Shown here piece after piece: positions 8,220 through 16,722 of a stretch of 51,820 nucleotides of DNA. Below the pieces are notes generated by a model, which saw nothing but the letters and a program-made list of their open reading frames with translations, ran no database searches and was not told the DNA's origin. A program made the translations under genes and the position numbers. This DNA is from UBA4655 sp964585575 (lineage in GTDB: Bacteria > Planctomycetota > Planctomycetia > Pirellulales > UBA1268), in NCBI GenBank assembly GCA_964585575.1, contig CAZPEM010000006.1, positions 1 to 51,820 on the forward strand, read 5' to 3'. Position 1 is the first letter of the stretch, and each line of letters opens with the position of its first letter.

Positions 8220-9254
8220 ATGCACCGTTCCCTGGCCATACTTCCCCTCGTCGTCCTACTCGCAGCGCCGATGGCGGCCGCCGACGACTCGCCCCCCGTG
8301 AGGCCCGAAGCTCCGGCCGCGGCGGCCGAACCTGCCGCTCCGCGTGCAGCCGAGCCTGCCGCCGCATCCGCGGCCCCGGCCGCCGACGGGACCGTGTCGG
8401 TCGTGGTGCCGGCAGGATCGCCACCGGCTGCAGCGCCGCCGACGGCTGGATCGCCGGCCGTCGTGCCGCCGGCCGCACCGCCACCGGGCCCCGCCACGAT
8501 GCTTATCGCCACGGCCTTCGAACCACTCAAGCGGCCCGCGGCGCGAGCGGGCGGGCCCGCCGTCGATCCTGCGATCTACTCGCGGCCGCTCTCGCTCCGC
8601 GAGGCGTTCGAGCGGTCGGGCGACCGCACGCGGAGGCTCTGGGTCGCGCAGGCCTACTGGAAAACGTCCGTCGCGTTCGCGTCGCTTGCCTGGGCGGTCG
8701 ACGCCAGGGAGCGGATCGAGACGACCGGCCCGGGGAGCGACCCCTACGATTTGGCCGCCCTGGAGGTCGCCGTCGCATCCGCCACCGCCGCCGTCGCGGA
8801 AGCGAAGGCGGATCTCGTCGTCGCGCAGCAGGAACTCGCCGATCTCGCCCGCCTGCCGGTCGTCGAGCCGCTGCCGTGGCCCGTGGACCGGCCGCTCGGC
8901 ACGGCCTACGTCACCCACTTCGACGCGATCTTCGCGCAGAGGCTCGCCACGGGCCGCGTTCGGGCGATCAACCGCTCACTGCCCCTGAAGCAGGAGTCGC
9001 TCGACGCCCGGGCGAAGGCGGTGGCCGCGGCGGAATCGGCTGTCGCGGCCGCCGAGCAGGACCACGCCCGCGGAAAGCGGCCCATCGAGGCGGTGCTCGC
9101 AGCCCATGCGGCGATGGCGACGCAGCGGCGGCAGTTCCTCGAACTCGTCCGCGGCTACAACACCGACATCGCCGAGTACGTCATGGCCGTGGCCGACTTC
9201 TCGGTGCCCGACGACCGGTTCGCGGCGATGCTCATCGGAAGCCCGTCGCCGTGA
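8220..9254 (+). CDS. Secreted Ala/Pro-rich coiled-coil protein (TolC-like helices), unknown function
   Basis: This 344-residue protein starts with a cleavable signal peptide (MHRSLAILPLVVLLAAPMAAA). An Ala/Pro-rich linker runs to about residue 110. A mostly helical domain follows, with long alanine-rich heptad-like stretches (AAVAEAKADLVVAQQELADLA; AKAVAAAESAVAAAEQDHARG) and a C-terminal motif YNTDIAEYVMAVADF. The helix pattern and the tail resemble the periplasmic helices of outer-membrane efflux (TolC) proteins, but it is too short for a full TolC and has no beta-barrel segments. It shares four bases (GTGA) with the following dus gene, so the two are probably co-translated. Exported localisation is well supported; role unknown. 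Confidence 0.65.
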   Translation: MHRSLAILPLVVLLAAPMAAADDSPPVRPEAPAAAAEPAAPRAAEPAAASAAPAADGTVSVVVPAGSPPAAAPPTAGSPAVVPPAAPPPGPATMLIATAFEPLKRPAARAGGPAVDPAIYSRPLSLREAFERSGDRTRRLWVAQAYWKTSVAFASLAWAVDARERIETTGPGSDPYDLAALEVAVASATAAVAEAKADLVVAQQELADLARLPVVEPLPWPVDRPLGTAYVTHFDAIFAQRLATGRVRAINRSLPLKQESLDARAKAVAAAESAVAAAEQDHARGKRPIEAVLAAHAAMATQRRQFLELVRGYNTDIAEYVMAVADFSVPDDRFAAMLIGSPSP

Positions 9255-10345
9255 ACGTTGCCGAGCCCGAAATCCGACCCGAAGCCGGGGCTTCCAGCCC
9301 GCAGCCGCAGGAGATCCCGCCGCTTGCGATCGGCCCGCTTTCGGTCGATCCGCCGGTGCTCCAGGCGCCGATGGCCGGCTACACGAACTACGCCTACCGG
9401 CAGGTGGTCCGCGAGTTCGGCGGGGCGGGCCTGCTCGCGACGGAGATGATCGCCGCGCGGAGCGCCACCTGGCTCGAGACGCATCGCGGCGAGCATCCCG
9501 ACCGTCTCTGGGGCGTCCGTGAGGAACCGCGGCCCTTGGCCGTGCAGATGTGGGACAACGATCCCGACAACCTGGCTGCCGTCGGCCGCAGGCTCGCGAA
9601 GGACTTTCAGGTCAGCGTCGTCGATCTCAACTTCGGCTGTCCGGTGCGACAGGTCACGGAGAAGGCCCACAGCGGATCCTGGCTGCTCCGCGACCCCGAC
9701 CGCGTCGGCCACATCGTGCGGCGGGTGGTCGAGGCCTGCGACGGGGTGCCGGTGACGGCGAAGATCCGGCTTGGCTGCGCCGACAGCTGCCGCACGGGCG
9801 TCGAGGTCGCGCAGCGGATCGAGGAGGCCGGCGCGAGCTGCCTCACCGTCCACGGCCGCGTCGCCGCGCAGTTCTTCAAGGGAGAGGCCGACTGGTCGGC
9901 GATCGCCGAGGTGAAGCGGAGCGTCTCACGGATGCCGGTCGTGGGCAACGGCGACATCGACTCCGCCGAGAAGGCGGTGAAGAGGCTCCGGGAATCGGGC
10001 GTGGACGGCGTGATGGTCGCCCGCGAAGCGCTTGCACGGCCATGGATCTTCTCGCAGATCGCGGCGATTCTCCGGGGCGAGCCCTGCCCGCCCGACCCGT
10101 CGCTCGCCGAACAGTATGAACTCGTGCTGCATCATTACGAACTCGTCTGCTCCCGCTTCGGCGTCGAGCGGGGCACGCTCCTGATGCGAAAGTTCGCCTG
10201 CGCCTACGCCCAGGGGCTCCCTGGCGCCCGCGACTTCCGCGGCGGCGTCTCCCGGGTGACGACCCGCGAGGAGTTTCTCGCGGTCATGCGGACGACGTTC
10301 CCCGGCCGGTCGCCACCCTCGACGACCACCTCGAGCGGCCAGTGA
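9251..10345 (+). CDS. dusB: tRNA dihydrouridine synthase, DusB-like (second copy)
   Basis: The 364-residue product starts at GTG 9251, overlapping the previous stop by four bases. After a 25-residue non-conserved leader the flavin-binding barrel begins with VDPPVLQAPMAGYTNYAYR. The catalytic cysteine is in NFGCPVRQV, followed by TAKIRLG, CLTVHGR, VVGNGDI and VMVAREALARPWIF, and a C-terminal helical RNA-binding domain with LLMRKFACAYAQG. It matches DusB-type enzymes better than the copy at 2750-3823, which has a divergent post-catalytic segment. The reaction is NADPH-dependent reduction of specific tRNA uridines. The pairing with a secreted protein gene has no obvious functional logic. Confidence 0.88.
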   Translation: MNVAEPEIRPEAGASSPQPQEIPPLAIGPLSVDPPVLQAPMAGYTNYAYRQVVREFGGAGLLATEMIAARSATWLETHRGEHPDRLWGVREEPRPLAVQMWDNDPDNLAAVGRRLAKDFQVSVVDLNFGCPVRQVTEKAHSGSWLLRDPDRVGHIVRRVVEACDGVPVTAKIRLGCADSCRTGVEVAQRIEEAGASCLTVHGRVAAQFFKGEADWSAIAEVKRSVSRMPVVGNGDIDSAEKAVKRLRESGVDGVMVAREALARPWIFSQIAAILRGEPCPPDPSLAEQYELVLHHYELVCSRFGVERGTLLMRKFACAYAQGLPGARDFRGGVSRVTTREEFLAVMRTTFPGRSPPSTTTSSGQ

Positions 10346-10390
10346 AAGGGCATGCCCGGATGCGGCGAGGGATGGCGGCCACGGCATCGC

Positions 10391-11233
10391 TCATGGACGC
10401 GTCACCTCGACGCCGGTCGTGAGCCTGCTCACGACCGGCACGTCGCTGAAGTAGCCCCCGCTCACCGGCGCGATGTCCACGGGTCGAAGCCCCACGGCCG
10501 TCGGCACGAAGCAATGGTCGCAGAGCACGCCGTGCGTGGGGTCGAGCCCGACCCAACCGGCGCCGGGCAGGTACGCCTCGACCCAGGCATGCATGGCGCC
10601 GGCCGCCCGTTGCCGCCCGTCCTCCGCATCCCCTTCGAAGAGAAACCCCGACACGAGCCGGGCGGCGACCCCGTTGTATCGCAGCGACTCCGCCAGCAGC
10701 ACGGCGACGTCGCGGCATGCCCCGCGTCGCCGACGCAGCGTCTCCCGCGGCGGCAGCGGATCTCCGTCGTCCCGTCGCTCGTACACGATCGCATCGGCAA
10801 TCCAGCGGTTCATCGATACGATTCCCTCGACCATCGGCCTTCCCCCCGGCGCGAGAGCCTCGGGCAGTTCGACGGCCCCGGCGACCGCCAGGAAAGGGGT
10901 GAGCACCCGCCGCTCGGCATCGGTGTACTCGCACGGCATCCGAAGCCCCCGCGGCTCGAGCAGGAAATCGAACGGATTCCGATCACGGACGTCGAGGTCG
11001 AGTTCGAGCCGCAACGGCAGCGTGGTCAGCAGGTCGGGGAAAAAAACGGTGGCGACGACGTTGTCGAAGAGATCGCGGCGAAATTGCACGCTCGCCCCTT
11101 CGGAGGTCGAGAACGCCTGACGCAGCACGACCGTGTTCGGGCAGGGCCGCGGAAAAATCCGCAGCACGTGTGTCGAGAGCGACGCCCGCGAGGCGTATTC
11201 GTAGTCCGCGCGATAGCGAACGACCAAATGCAT
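10391..11233 (-). CDS. Transglutaminase-like cysteine peptidase family protein
   Basis: The 280-residue product has the bacterial transglutaminase-like architecture: an N-terminal beta-rich domain (MHLVVRYRADYEY, typical of the family) and a papain-like core with catalytic cysteine in RRGACRDVA, histidine in MHAWVEAYLPGAGW and aspartate in DPTHG. Such proteins act as cysteine peptidases or amidases; the substrate is unknown. No signal peptide is evident, so it is probably cytoplasmic. I chose the ATG at 11233 because the conserved domain begins there and a gagg lies upstream; an extension to 11284 would be unconserved. It is divergent from sufR across about 150 bases and converges on dusB. 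Confidence 0.88.
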   Translation of the reverse strand: MHLVVRYRADYEYASRASLSTHVLRIFPRPCPNTVVLRQAFSTSEGASVQFRRDLFDNVVATVFFPDLLTTLPLRLELDLDVRDRNPFDFLLEPRGLRMPCEYTDAERRVLTPFLAVAGAVELPEALAPGGRPMVEGIVSMNRWIADAIVYERRDDGDPLPPRETLRRRRGACRDVAVLLAESLRYNGVAARLVSGFLFEGDAEDGRQRAAGAMHAWVEAYLPGAGWVGLDPTHGVLCDHCFVPTAVGLRPVDIAPVSGGYFSDVPVVSRLTTGVEVTRP

Positions 11234-11344
11234 GCGAGGCACCTCAGATCCGCGAGCCGTGCCTCCGCCTGGCGACAAGAGCATCGCGGATCGGAGCCCG
11301 GGAATTCAACCGGAAACCCCGGCGGGCAATTTTCACATACCAAC

Positions 11345-11372
11345 TTGCCGAAAATCCGCCAGGCCCTAGAAT
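11345..11372 (+). promoter_or_regulatory. Sigma-70-type promoter of sufR
   Basis: TTGCCG (11345-11350) and TAGAAT (11367-11372) are separated by 16 bases, and the -10 ends eight bases before the sufR ATG at 11381. The transcript would start at or a base or two before the start codon, so sufR is predicted to be leaderless; no Shine-Dalgarno is present. SufR-type proteins usually repress their own operon, so an operator may overlap this site. Confidence 0.55.
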
Positions 11373-11380
11373 CGGGACGT

Positions 11381-12187
11381 ATGGCAACCCAAGAACCGTA
11401 TCTCGAGCATGCCTCCGACGGAGCCCTGATCGACCTCTTGCGGGTGGAATCAGGCCTGGGAATCAATGATCTCGCCTCGGCGCTCGGGGTCACGGCGACG
11501 GCCGTCCGTCAGCGGCTCGACAGGCTCATTCGCGACGGCATCGTTGAAAAGGGTGCAACTGTTGCCGGCCCCCGTCGGTCCCGCGGCCGCCCGGCTCATT
11601 CCTACGGTCTCACGGCCAAGGGCCGGCAGCTTGGCGGCGACAATTTCCGCGACCTGGCGATGGTGCTCTGGCGGGAGATTCGAGAGGTCCGAGAGCCGCA
11701 GGTTCGTCGCGGTCTCTTCAACCGGATCGGCGAGCAGCTTGCGGGCCTCTATCGGGACGCGGTTCGCGGAGAGACGCCGGCCGAACGGCTCGAGAGCGTC
11801 GCCAGCATGTTGCGGGAGCGGGAAATCCCCTGTTCCGTGGGCGTTTCAGGGCTTTCGGAGGCATCGTCGGAGTCGCCACGCCGCCGCGATCGACCGGCGC
11901 CGTCGCTGCCGGTCCTGACGAGCCATGTCTGCCCCTACCCGCAGCTGGCCGAGCAGGATCGCGGCATCTGTGCCGCCGAGCGGCTGATGCTCGAGCAACT
12001 CGTCGGGGCGCCCGTGAAGCTCTCCGAGTGCCGTCTCGACGGGGATGACTGTTGCCGATTCACCGTGCATGCGGTCAGCGGAATTGGCAGCGGTTTTGCA
12101 GTCGGTGCGGCTGCGGCCGCGGGCCGTTCCGCCGTGAACGCCTGCGGCGGGGTTGCAACAAATGGCGTTTCGGCATCGAATTCCTGA
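11381..12187 (+). CDS. sufR: SufR-like iron-sulfur-sensing transcriptional regulator
   Basis: The 268-residue protein has an N-terminal winged helix-turn-helix (residues about 12-75, with LASALGVTATAVRQRLDRL and RGRPAHSYGLT) and a C-terminal metal-binding region with cysteines at 184 (HVCPYP), 197, 217 and 224/225 (GDDCCRF). This matches SufR-type repressors, which bind a [4Fe-4S] cluster and repress suf genes when clusters are plentiful. Its position directly upstream of nuoB-sufCBD on the same strand fits that role. A Ser/Arg-rich insert (about 155-178) separates the two halves, and an unconserved Ala/Gly-rich tail follows the cysteines. Regulation of the downstream cluster is inference from family and position. 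Confidence 0.85.
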   Translation: MATQEPYLEHASDGALIDLLRVESGLGINDLASALGVTATAVRQRLDRLIRDGIVEKGATVAGPRRSRGRPAHSYGLTAKGRQLGGDNFRDLAMVLWREIREVREPQVRRGLFNRIGEQLAGLYRDAVRGETPAERLESVASMLREREIPCSVGVSGLSEASSESPRRRDRPAPSLPVLTSHVCPYPQLAEQDRGICAAERLMLEQLVGAPVKLSECRLDGDDCCRFTVHAVSGIGSGFAVGAAAAAGRSAVNACGGVATNGVSASNS

Positions 12188-12250
12188 GCACAGGACTGAA
12201 AAACATGGCCATGAATCCCGCGCCATGAACACCAAGCACTGGAGCCTTCC

Positions 12251-12877
12251 ATGACACAGCCCTTTCCTCCCTCCCCCAAACCGTGGATCGAAGGTCGGTT
12301 CGAGGAAAACATGGTCCTGACCACGGTGGAGCAGGCGATCAACTGGGCTCGCCAGTCGAGCATCTGGCCGATGACGTTCGGGCTGGCATGCTGCGCGATC
12401 GAGATGATGGCCGCCGGCGCGAGCCGTTACGACATGGATCGCTTCGGCGCCGGCGCCTTCCGGGCCACGCCGCGGCAGGCGGATCTCATGATCGTGGCCG
12501 GCACGGTCACCTACAAGATGGCCAGCCGCGTCCGCCGGCTCTACAACCTCATGCCCGATCCGAAGTACGTGATCGCGATGGGCGCCTGCACGACCGGTGG
12601 CGGCCCCTACTTCAAGTGGGGCTATCACGTGGTGAAGGGCGTCGATCTCGTGGTGCCAGTCGACGTCTACGTGCCCGGCTGCCCTCCCAGGCCGGAGAGC
12701 CTGCTCGAGGGGCTCATGCGGATCCAGGACAAGATCATGGGCCAGCGGATCGCGAAGCGAAAGGACGGGCCGGGCAAGATCGACGACGAGCTTCCCGTTC
12801 CCCACCACTCGGGCTACGTGGCGTCGCCGGTCGGTGACGGAGAGCTGGTGTTCGATCACCAGAAGGTCACGGCCTGA
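12251..12877 (+). CDS. nuoB: NADH-quinone oxidoreductase subunit B (NuoB), orphan copy
   Basis: NuoB carries cluster N2, which passes electrons to quinone in respiratory complex I. The 208-residue protein has all ligands: the tandem cysteines of GLACCAIEMM, the cysteine of GACTTGGG and that of VPGCPPRPE. A ggag Shine-Dalgarno precedes ATG 12251 by six bases. No other nuo gene is in the window; the gene lies 63 bases after sufR and 24 bases before sufC, inside the iron-sulfur assembly cluster. The unconserved tail after residue 165 is acidic/His-rich. Either complex I genes are scattered in this genome, or this copy is co-regulated with Fe-S supply. Family identity is firm; participation in a full complex I cannot be judged here. 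Confidence 0.92.
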   Translation: MTQPFPPSPKPWIEGRFEENMVLTTVEQAINWARQSSIWPMTFGLACCAIEMMAAGASRYDMDRFGAGAFRATPRQADLMIVAGTVTYKMASRVRRLYNLMPDPKYVIAMGACTTGGGPYFKWGYHVVKGVDLVVPVDVYVPGCPPRPESLLEGLMRIQDKIMGQRIAKRKDGPGKIDDELPVPHHSGYVASPVGDGELVFDHQKVTA

Positions 12878-12901
12878 GCCGTAGGAGGAGCTTCCAGACC
12901 C

Positions 12902-13798
12902 ATGCAGAGCAACGGCATCCCGATGAACGGCGACGCAGCGAAAGAACACCTGGTCATCCGCGGCCTCCATGTCGCGGTGGACGGGCAGGAGATCCTCAAG
13001 GGTGTCGATCTCTCGATCGGCCGGGGCGAGGTGCACGCGCTCATGGGCCCGAACGGGTCCGGCAAGAGCACGCTCGGCTACGCGATCATGGGGCATCCTT
13101 CCTACGAGGTGACGGCCGGCTCGATCGAGCTCGTCGGGGCCGACGGCAGCCGCCGCGACATCCTGGCGATGGAGCCCGACGAGCGGGCCCGTGCCGGCCT
13201 GTTCCTCGCGTTCCAGCGGCCGATGTCGATTCCGGGCGTGCGGTTCGCCGACTTCCTGCGGCACTCCGTCACGAACGTGCGAAACCCCGACCGCAAGGAG
13301 GGGCAGGAGCTCGTGCCGATGAAGGAATTCCGCGGCGAGCTGAAGTCGAAGATGGCGGAGCTCTCGATGGATTCCGAGTTTGCCCGTCGCTACGTGAACG
13401 ACGGGTTTTCCGGCGGCGAGATGAAGCGGGCGGAAATCCTCCAACTGGCGATGCTCCGGCCGAAGTTCGCCGTGCTCGACGAGACCGACAGCGGCCTCGA
13501 CGCCGATGCCGTGAGGCTCGCGAGCGAGAGCATCGCCCGTATCGGCGGTGCCGAGATGGGCATCCTCATCATCACCCACCACGAGCAGCTGCTCGAGCAC
13601 AACATCCCGCTTCGCACCCACGTCATGCTCGGCGGCAGGATCGTCGAGTCCGGCGGGCCGGAACTGGCCGCGGAGCTTCACAAGAAGGGCTACGAGCGAA
13701 TTCGCGCCGCCTACCCCGAGGCCGCCGCCGCCGAGAAGGCGATGGAGGACTCTCGCCTCACAGGAACAGGAGTTGCCAGCCATGCCCACGGGACTTGA
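12902..13798 (+). CDS. sufC: Fe-S cluster assembly ATPase SufC
   Basis: SufC is the ABC-type ATPase of the SufBCD scaffold that builds Fe-S clusters in the cytoplasm. The product (298 residues; about 250 is usual) has Walker A GPNGSGKST, the Suf-type signature FSGGEMKRAEILQ, Walker B FAVLDETDSGLD and the His switch IITHHEQLL. The extra length is an N-terminal leader and an Ala-rich C-terminus. A strong aggagg lies 13 bases before ATG 12902; ATG 12923 is an alternative start. The 3' end overlaps sufB by 17 bases, consistent with coupled translation. Confidence 0.96.
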   Translation: MQSNGIPMNGDAAKEHLVIRGLHVAVDGQEILKGVDLSIGRGEVHALMGPNGSGKSTLGYAIMGHPSYEVTAGSIELVGADGSRRDILAMEPDERARAGLFLAFQRPMSIPGVRFADFLRHSVTNVRNPDRKEGQELVPMKEFRGELKSKMAELSMDSEFARRYVNDGFSGGEMKRAEILQLAMLRPKFAVLDETDSGLDADAVRLASESIARIGGAEMGILIITHHEQLLEHNIPLRTHVMLGGRIVESGGPELAAELHKKGYERIRAAYPEAAAAEKAMEDSRLTGTGVASHAHGT

Positions 13799-15194
13799 AC
13801 CCTCGTCCACCCTCGCGGTCGGCGAGATCAACAAGTACGACTTCCGCACCGACTCGCCCGCCGTGTTCAAGGCCCGCAAGGGCCTCGACCGTGAGATCGT
13901 CTCGCAGATCTCGGAGATGAAGCGGGAGCCGGGCTGGATGCGCGACTTCCGGCTCGAGTCGCTCGAGATCTTTCATTCAAAGCCGATGCCACGCTGGGGC
14001 GGAAGGATCGGCGTCGATTTCCAGGACATCTTCTACTACCTCAAGCCCGCCGAGCAGCAGGGGAAGACCTGGGAGGAGGTTCCCGACGCGATCAAGCAGA
14101 CGTTCGACCGGCTCGGCATCCCCGAGGCGGAGCGGAAGTTCCTCGCGGGGGTGAAGGCGCAGTTCGAAAGCGAGGTCGTCTACGGATCGCTTCAGGAGGA
14201 CCTCGCGAAGAAGGGGGTGATCTTCACCGACACCGACACCGCCGTCCGCGAACATTCCGACCTTCTGCGTCAGTATTTCGGCACGATCATCCCGCCCACC
14301 GACAACAAGTTCGCCGCGCTCAACTCGGCCGTTTGGTCGGGGGGGTCGTTCATCTACGTGCCCAAGGGCGTGTCGATCGAGTTCCCGCTGCAGGCCTATT
14401 TCCGGATCAACGCGGAGAGCATGGGGCAGTTCGAGCGAACGCTCATCATCGTCGACGAGGGCGCCCACGTGCACTATGTCGAGGGCTGCACCGCGCCGAT
14501 GTATTCCACCGAGAGCCTCCACTCGGCGGTCGTCGAAATCGTCGTGAAGAAGCACGGACGCTGCCGCTACACGACGATCCAGAACTGGGCCAACAACATC
14601 TACAACCTCGTGACGAAGCGGGCCATGGCCTACGAGGGCGCCCTCATGGAATGGATCGACGGCAACCTCGGCAGCCAGCTGACCATGAAGTATCCGGCCG
14701 TCTACATGATGGAGCCGGGGGCCCGCGGCGAGATCCTCTCGATCGCATTCGCCTCCGCGGGGCAGCACCAGGACGCCGGGGCCAAGCTGGTCCACGCGGC
14801 CCCGCACACGAGCGGCCGGATCGTCTCGAAGAGCATCTCGAAGAACGGCGGCCGGGCGAGCTACCGCGGCCTCGTGAAGGTGGAGCCGGGCGCGAAAAAG
14901 AGCAAGTCGAGCGTCGTCTGCGACGCCCTCATTCTCGATGATCGCAGCCGCAGCGACACATACCCCTACATCGAGATCGAGGAGCAGGACGTCTCGATCG
15001 GCCACGAAGCGAGCGTGTCGAAGATCGGCGAGGAGCAGCTGTTCTATCTCATGAGCCGCGGGCTCACGGAAGCCGAGGCGAGCACGATGATCGTCGGCGG
15101 GTTCATCGAGCCGCTCGTGAAGGAGCTGCCGATGGAGTACGCCGTGGAGATGAACAAGCTGATCGAGCTTCAGATGGAGGGCTCGGTGGGCTGA
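13782..15194 (+). CDS. sufB: Fe-S cluster assembly scaffold SufB
   Basis: SufB forms the SufBC2D scaffold on which Fe-S clusters are assembled. The 470-residue protein has standard length and typical motifs: NKYDFRTDSPAVFKARKGL near the start, GGSFIYVPKGV, the core block CRYTTIQNWANNIYNLVTKR, and near the end SIGHEASVSKIGEEQLFYL. The start at 13782 is supported by aggag eight bases upstream and lies inside the end of sufC. sufD follows after 18 bases. No insertion such as an intein is seen, although SufB is a common intein host. The cysteine desulfurase (SufS) and its helper are not in this window. Confidence 0.97.
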   Translation: MPTGLEPSSTLAVGEINKYDFRTDSPAVFKARKGLDREIVSQISEMKREPGWMRDFRLESLEIFHSKPMPRWGGRIGVDFQDIFYYLKPAEQQGKTWEEVPDAIKQTFDRLGIPEAERKFLAGVKAQFESEVVYGSLQEDLAKKGVIFTDTDTAVREHSDLLRQYFGTIIPPTDNKFAALNSAVWSGGSFIYVPKGVSIEFPLQAYFRINAESMGQFERTLIIVDEGAHVHYVEGCTAPMYSTESLHSAVVEIVVKKHGRCRYTTIQNWANNIYNLVTKRAMAYEGALMEWIDGNLGSQLTMKYPAVYMMEPGARGEILSIAFASAGQHQDAGAKLVHAAPHTSGRIVSKSISKNGGRASYRGLVKVEPGAKKSKSSVVCDALILDDRSRSDTYPYIEIEEQDVSIGHEASVSKIGEEQLFYLMSRGLTEAEASTMIVGGFIEPLVKELPMEYAVEMNKLIELQMEGSVG

Positions 15195-15212
15195 AAGCCC
15201 GTCCGTTTTGCG

Positions 15213-16670
15213 ATGACCACAGCCACCGCCCCGGCACCACAGGCCGCGTTCGACGCCGCTTCGCTCGACCGTCTCATCGCGGGGAGCCGTCTGCCCGCCT
15301 GGGCCAGCGAGCTGCGTCGGGCCGCGCTCGAGACGGCCCTGCGGCTGGGGCTTCCCGACCGCCGCGACGAGAACTGGATGCGGACCGATCTGCGGCTGTT
15401 TCGGCCCGGGGCCTGGGGGCCGCGGCCCGCCCCCGGAGCGGTGGCCATGCCCGCGGGGCTGCTCGGCACGGCGATCGCGTCGGGCGAGGCGATGGAAAGC
15501 GGCTTCGACGAGGTGAGCCCCGCCGCCCGGGAGAGCGGTCGCCTCGCCGGCCGGCTCCATGCGATCGACGGCCACGTCGTGCACGAGTCGCTCGATCCGG
15601 CGGTCGCCGCCAAGGGCGTGCTCTTCGGTTCGGCCGAGCGGCTTTTGGCGGACCATGGCGAAACGCTTCGCCCACACTGGTTTCGCGTGATCGATTCGCA
15701 GGCCGACTGGTTCGCCGCGATGCATGCGGCGTTTCATGCGGCGAGCGCGGTGCTCTACGTTCCGGCCGGCGTGCGAATCACCGAGCCGCTCGAAGTGCTC
15801 TCCGCGATCACCGACGGCGGCGTCGATACGTCGCACGTGCTCGTCGTGCTCGGCGACGGGGCGGAGGCGACCGTGCTCACCGAGACGGCCGGGGGAGGCC
15901 CCGCCGGAGCTGGAAGCGGATTTCACAGCGCTACTGGAAGCGGGTTTCACAGCGCTACTGGAAGCGGGTTTCACAGCGGTACTGGAAGCGGGTTTCACTG
16001 TGGCGGCACGGAGATCGTCGTCGGAAAAAACTCCTTCCTGCGGATCGTGAACCTGCAAAACTGGAACACCGGCGTCTGGCACGTCGCCAGGCAGAAGGCG
16101 GTCGTCCACGACCGCGGCCGGCTCCAGTGGACGCTCGGCGCCCTCGGCAGCCGGCTGTCGCAGGTGGCGCAGGATGTCGCCCTCGTCGGCCGCGACGCCT
16201 CCGCACAGGTCAACGGCGTCATGTTCACCGAAGGTCGGCAACAGCTCGTCTACAACACGCTCCAACATCACGAGGCCCCGTCCTGCAAGAGTGACCTGCT
16301 CTACAAGGGCGCGCTCCAGGACCGCAGCCGGCTCGTCTGGCGGGGCATGATCAAGGTCGACAAGGCCGCGCAGAAGACCGACGGCTACCAGCGAAACGAC
16401 AACCTCATGCTGTCGGACGAGGCGCGGGCCGACTCGATTCCCGGGCTCGAAATCGAGGCAGACGACGTCCGCTGCACCCACGGCGCGACGAGCGGAAGGG
16501 TGGATGCCGAGCAGCTCTTCTACGCGCAGGCCCGCGGACTGTCGGCCGATGAGGCGGCCAGGCTCGTGGTTGCCGGATTCTTCCAGCAGGTCTTCGACCG
16601 GATCACGATCGCGCCGGTTCGCGAGGCGCTCGCCCGCGCGATCGGCAGCAGGATCCGGCGCGTGCGGTGA
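15213..16670 (+). CDS. sufD: Fe-S cluster assembly protein SufD, with in-frame repeat insertion
   Basis: SufD is the SufB paralog completing the SufBC2D scaffold. The 485-residue protein shows the family C-terminal block (SCKSDLLYKGALQDRSRLVW; KTDGYQRNDNLMLSDEA; EIEADDVRCTHGATSGRVD; QLFYAQARGL). Between residues about 233 and 262 it contains nearly four copies of an eight-residue unit GSGFHSAT, encoded by a 24-bp tandem repeat at 15912-16001, in a loop of the beta-helix where family members have no such sequence. The reading frame stays open. Weak ribosome-binding signal at ATG 15213; translation is probably coupled to sufB. Function is well supported, with the insertion as the oddity. Confidence 0.93.
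   Translation: MTTATAPAPQAAFDAASLDRLIAGSRLPAWASELRRAALETALRLGLPDRRDENWMRTDLRLFRPGAWGPRPAPGAVAMPAGLLGTAIASGEAMESGFDEVSPAARESGRLAGRLHAIDGHVVHESLDPAVAAKGVLFGSAERLLADHGETLRPHWFRVIDSQADWFAAMHAAFHAASAVLYVPAGVRITEPLEVLSAITDGGVDTSHVLVVLGDGAEATVLTETAGGGPAGAGSGFHSATGSGFHSATGSGFHSGTGSGFHCGGTEIVVGKNSFLRIVNLQNWNTGVWHVARQKAVVHDRGRLQWTLGALGSRLSQVAQDVALVGRDASAQVNGVMFTEGRQQLVYNTLQHHEAPSCKSDLLYKGALQDRSRLVWRGMIKVDKAAQKTDGYQRNDNLMLSDEARADSIPGLEIEADDVRCTHGATSGRVDAEQLFYAQARGLSADEAARLVVAGFFQQVFDRITIAPVREALARAIGSRIRRVR
15912..16001 (+). repeat. 24-bp in-frame tandem repeat inside sufD (about 3.7 copies)
   Basis: Units start at 15912, 15936, 15960 and 15984 (last one partial). The core ggaagcgggtttcac is identical in copies two to four and differs by one base in the first. 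Each unit encodes GSGFHSAT-like residues, so copy-number changes would keep the frame. Confidence 0.95.
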
Positions 16671-16722
16671 GGGCTTCCGCCCGGCCGATCAGCATCCCCG
16701 AGCAAGCCTGGAGAACCCTTCG

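Noticed and set aside
6053..9250. Very long plus-strand open frame in another phase through the secA-like and secreted-protein genes
   Set aside because: Arg/Pro/His-rich shadow of the true frame without any domain; only its last part from GTG 9251 is a real gene (dusB).
10346..10390. Bidirectional terminator between dusB and the transglutaminase gene (gggcatgccc palindrome)
   Set aside because: Ten-bp palindrome without loop or T-run; too weak to call.
13977..16481. Minus-strand open frame of over 800 codons
   Set aside because: Antisense shadow of sufB and sufD, whose plus-strand products are fully conserved; stop-free only because of high GC.
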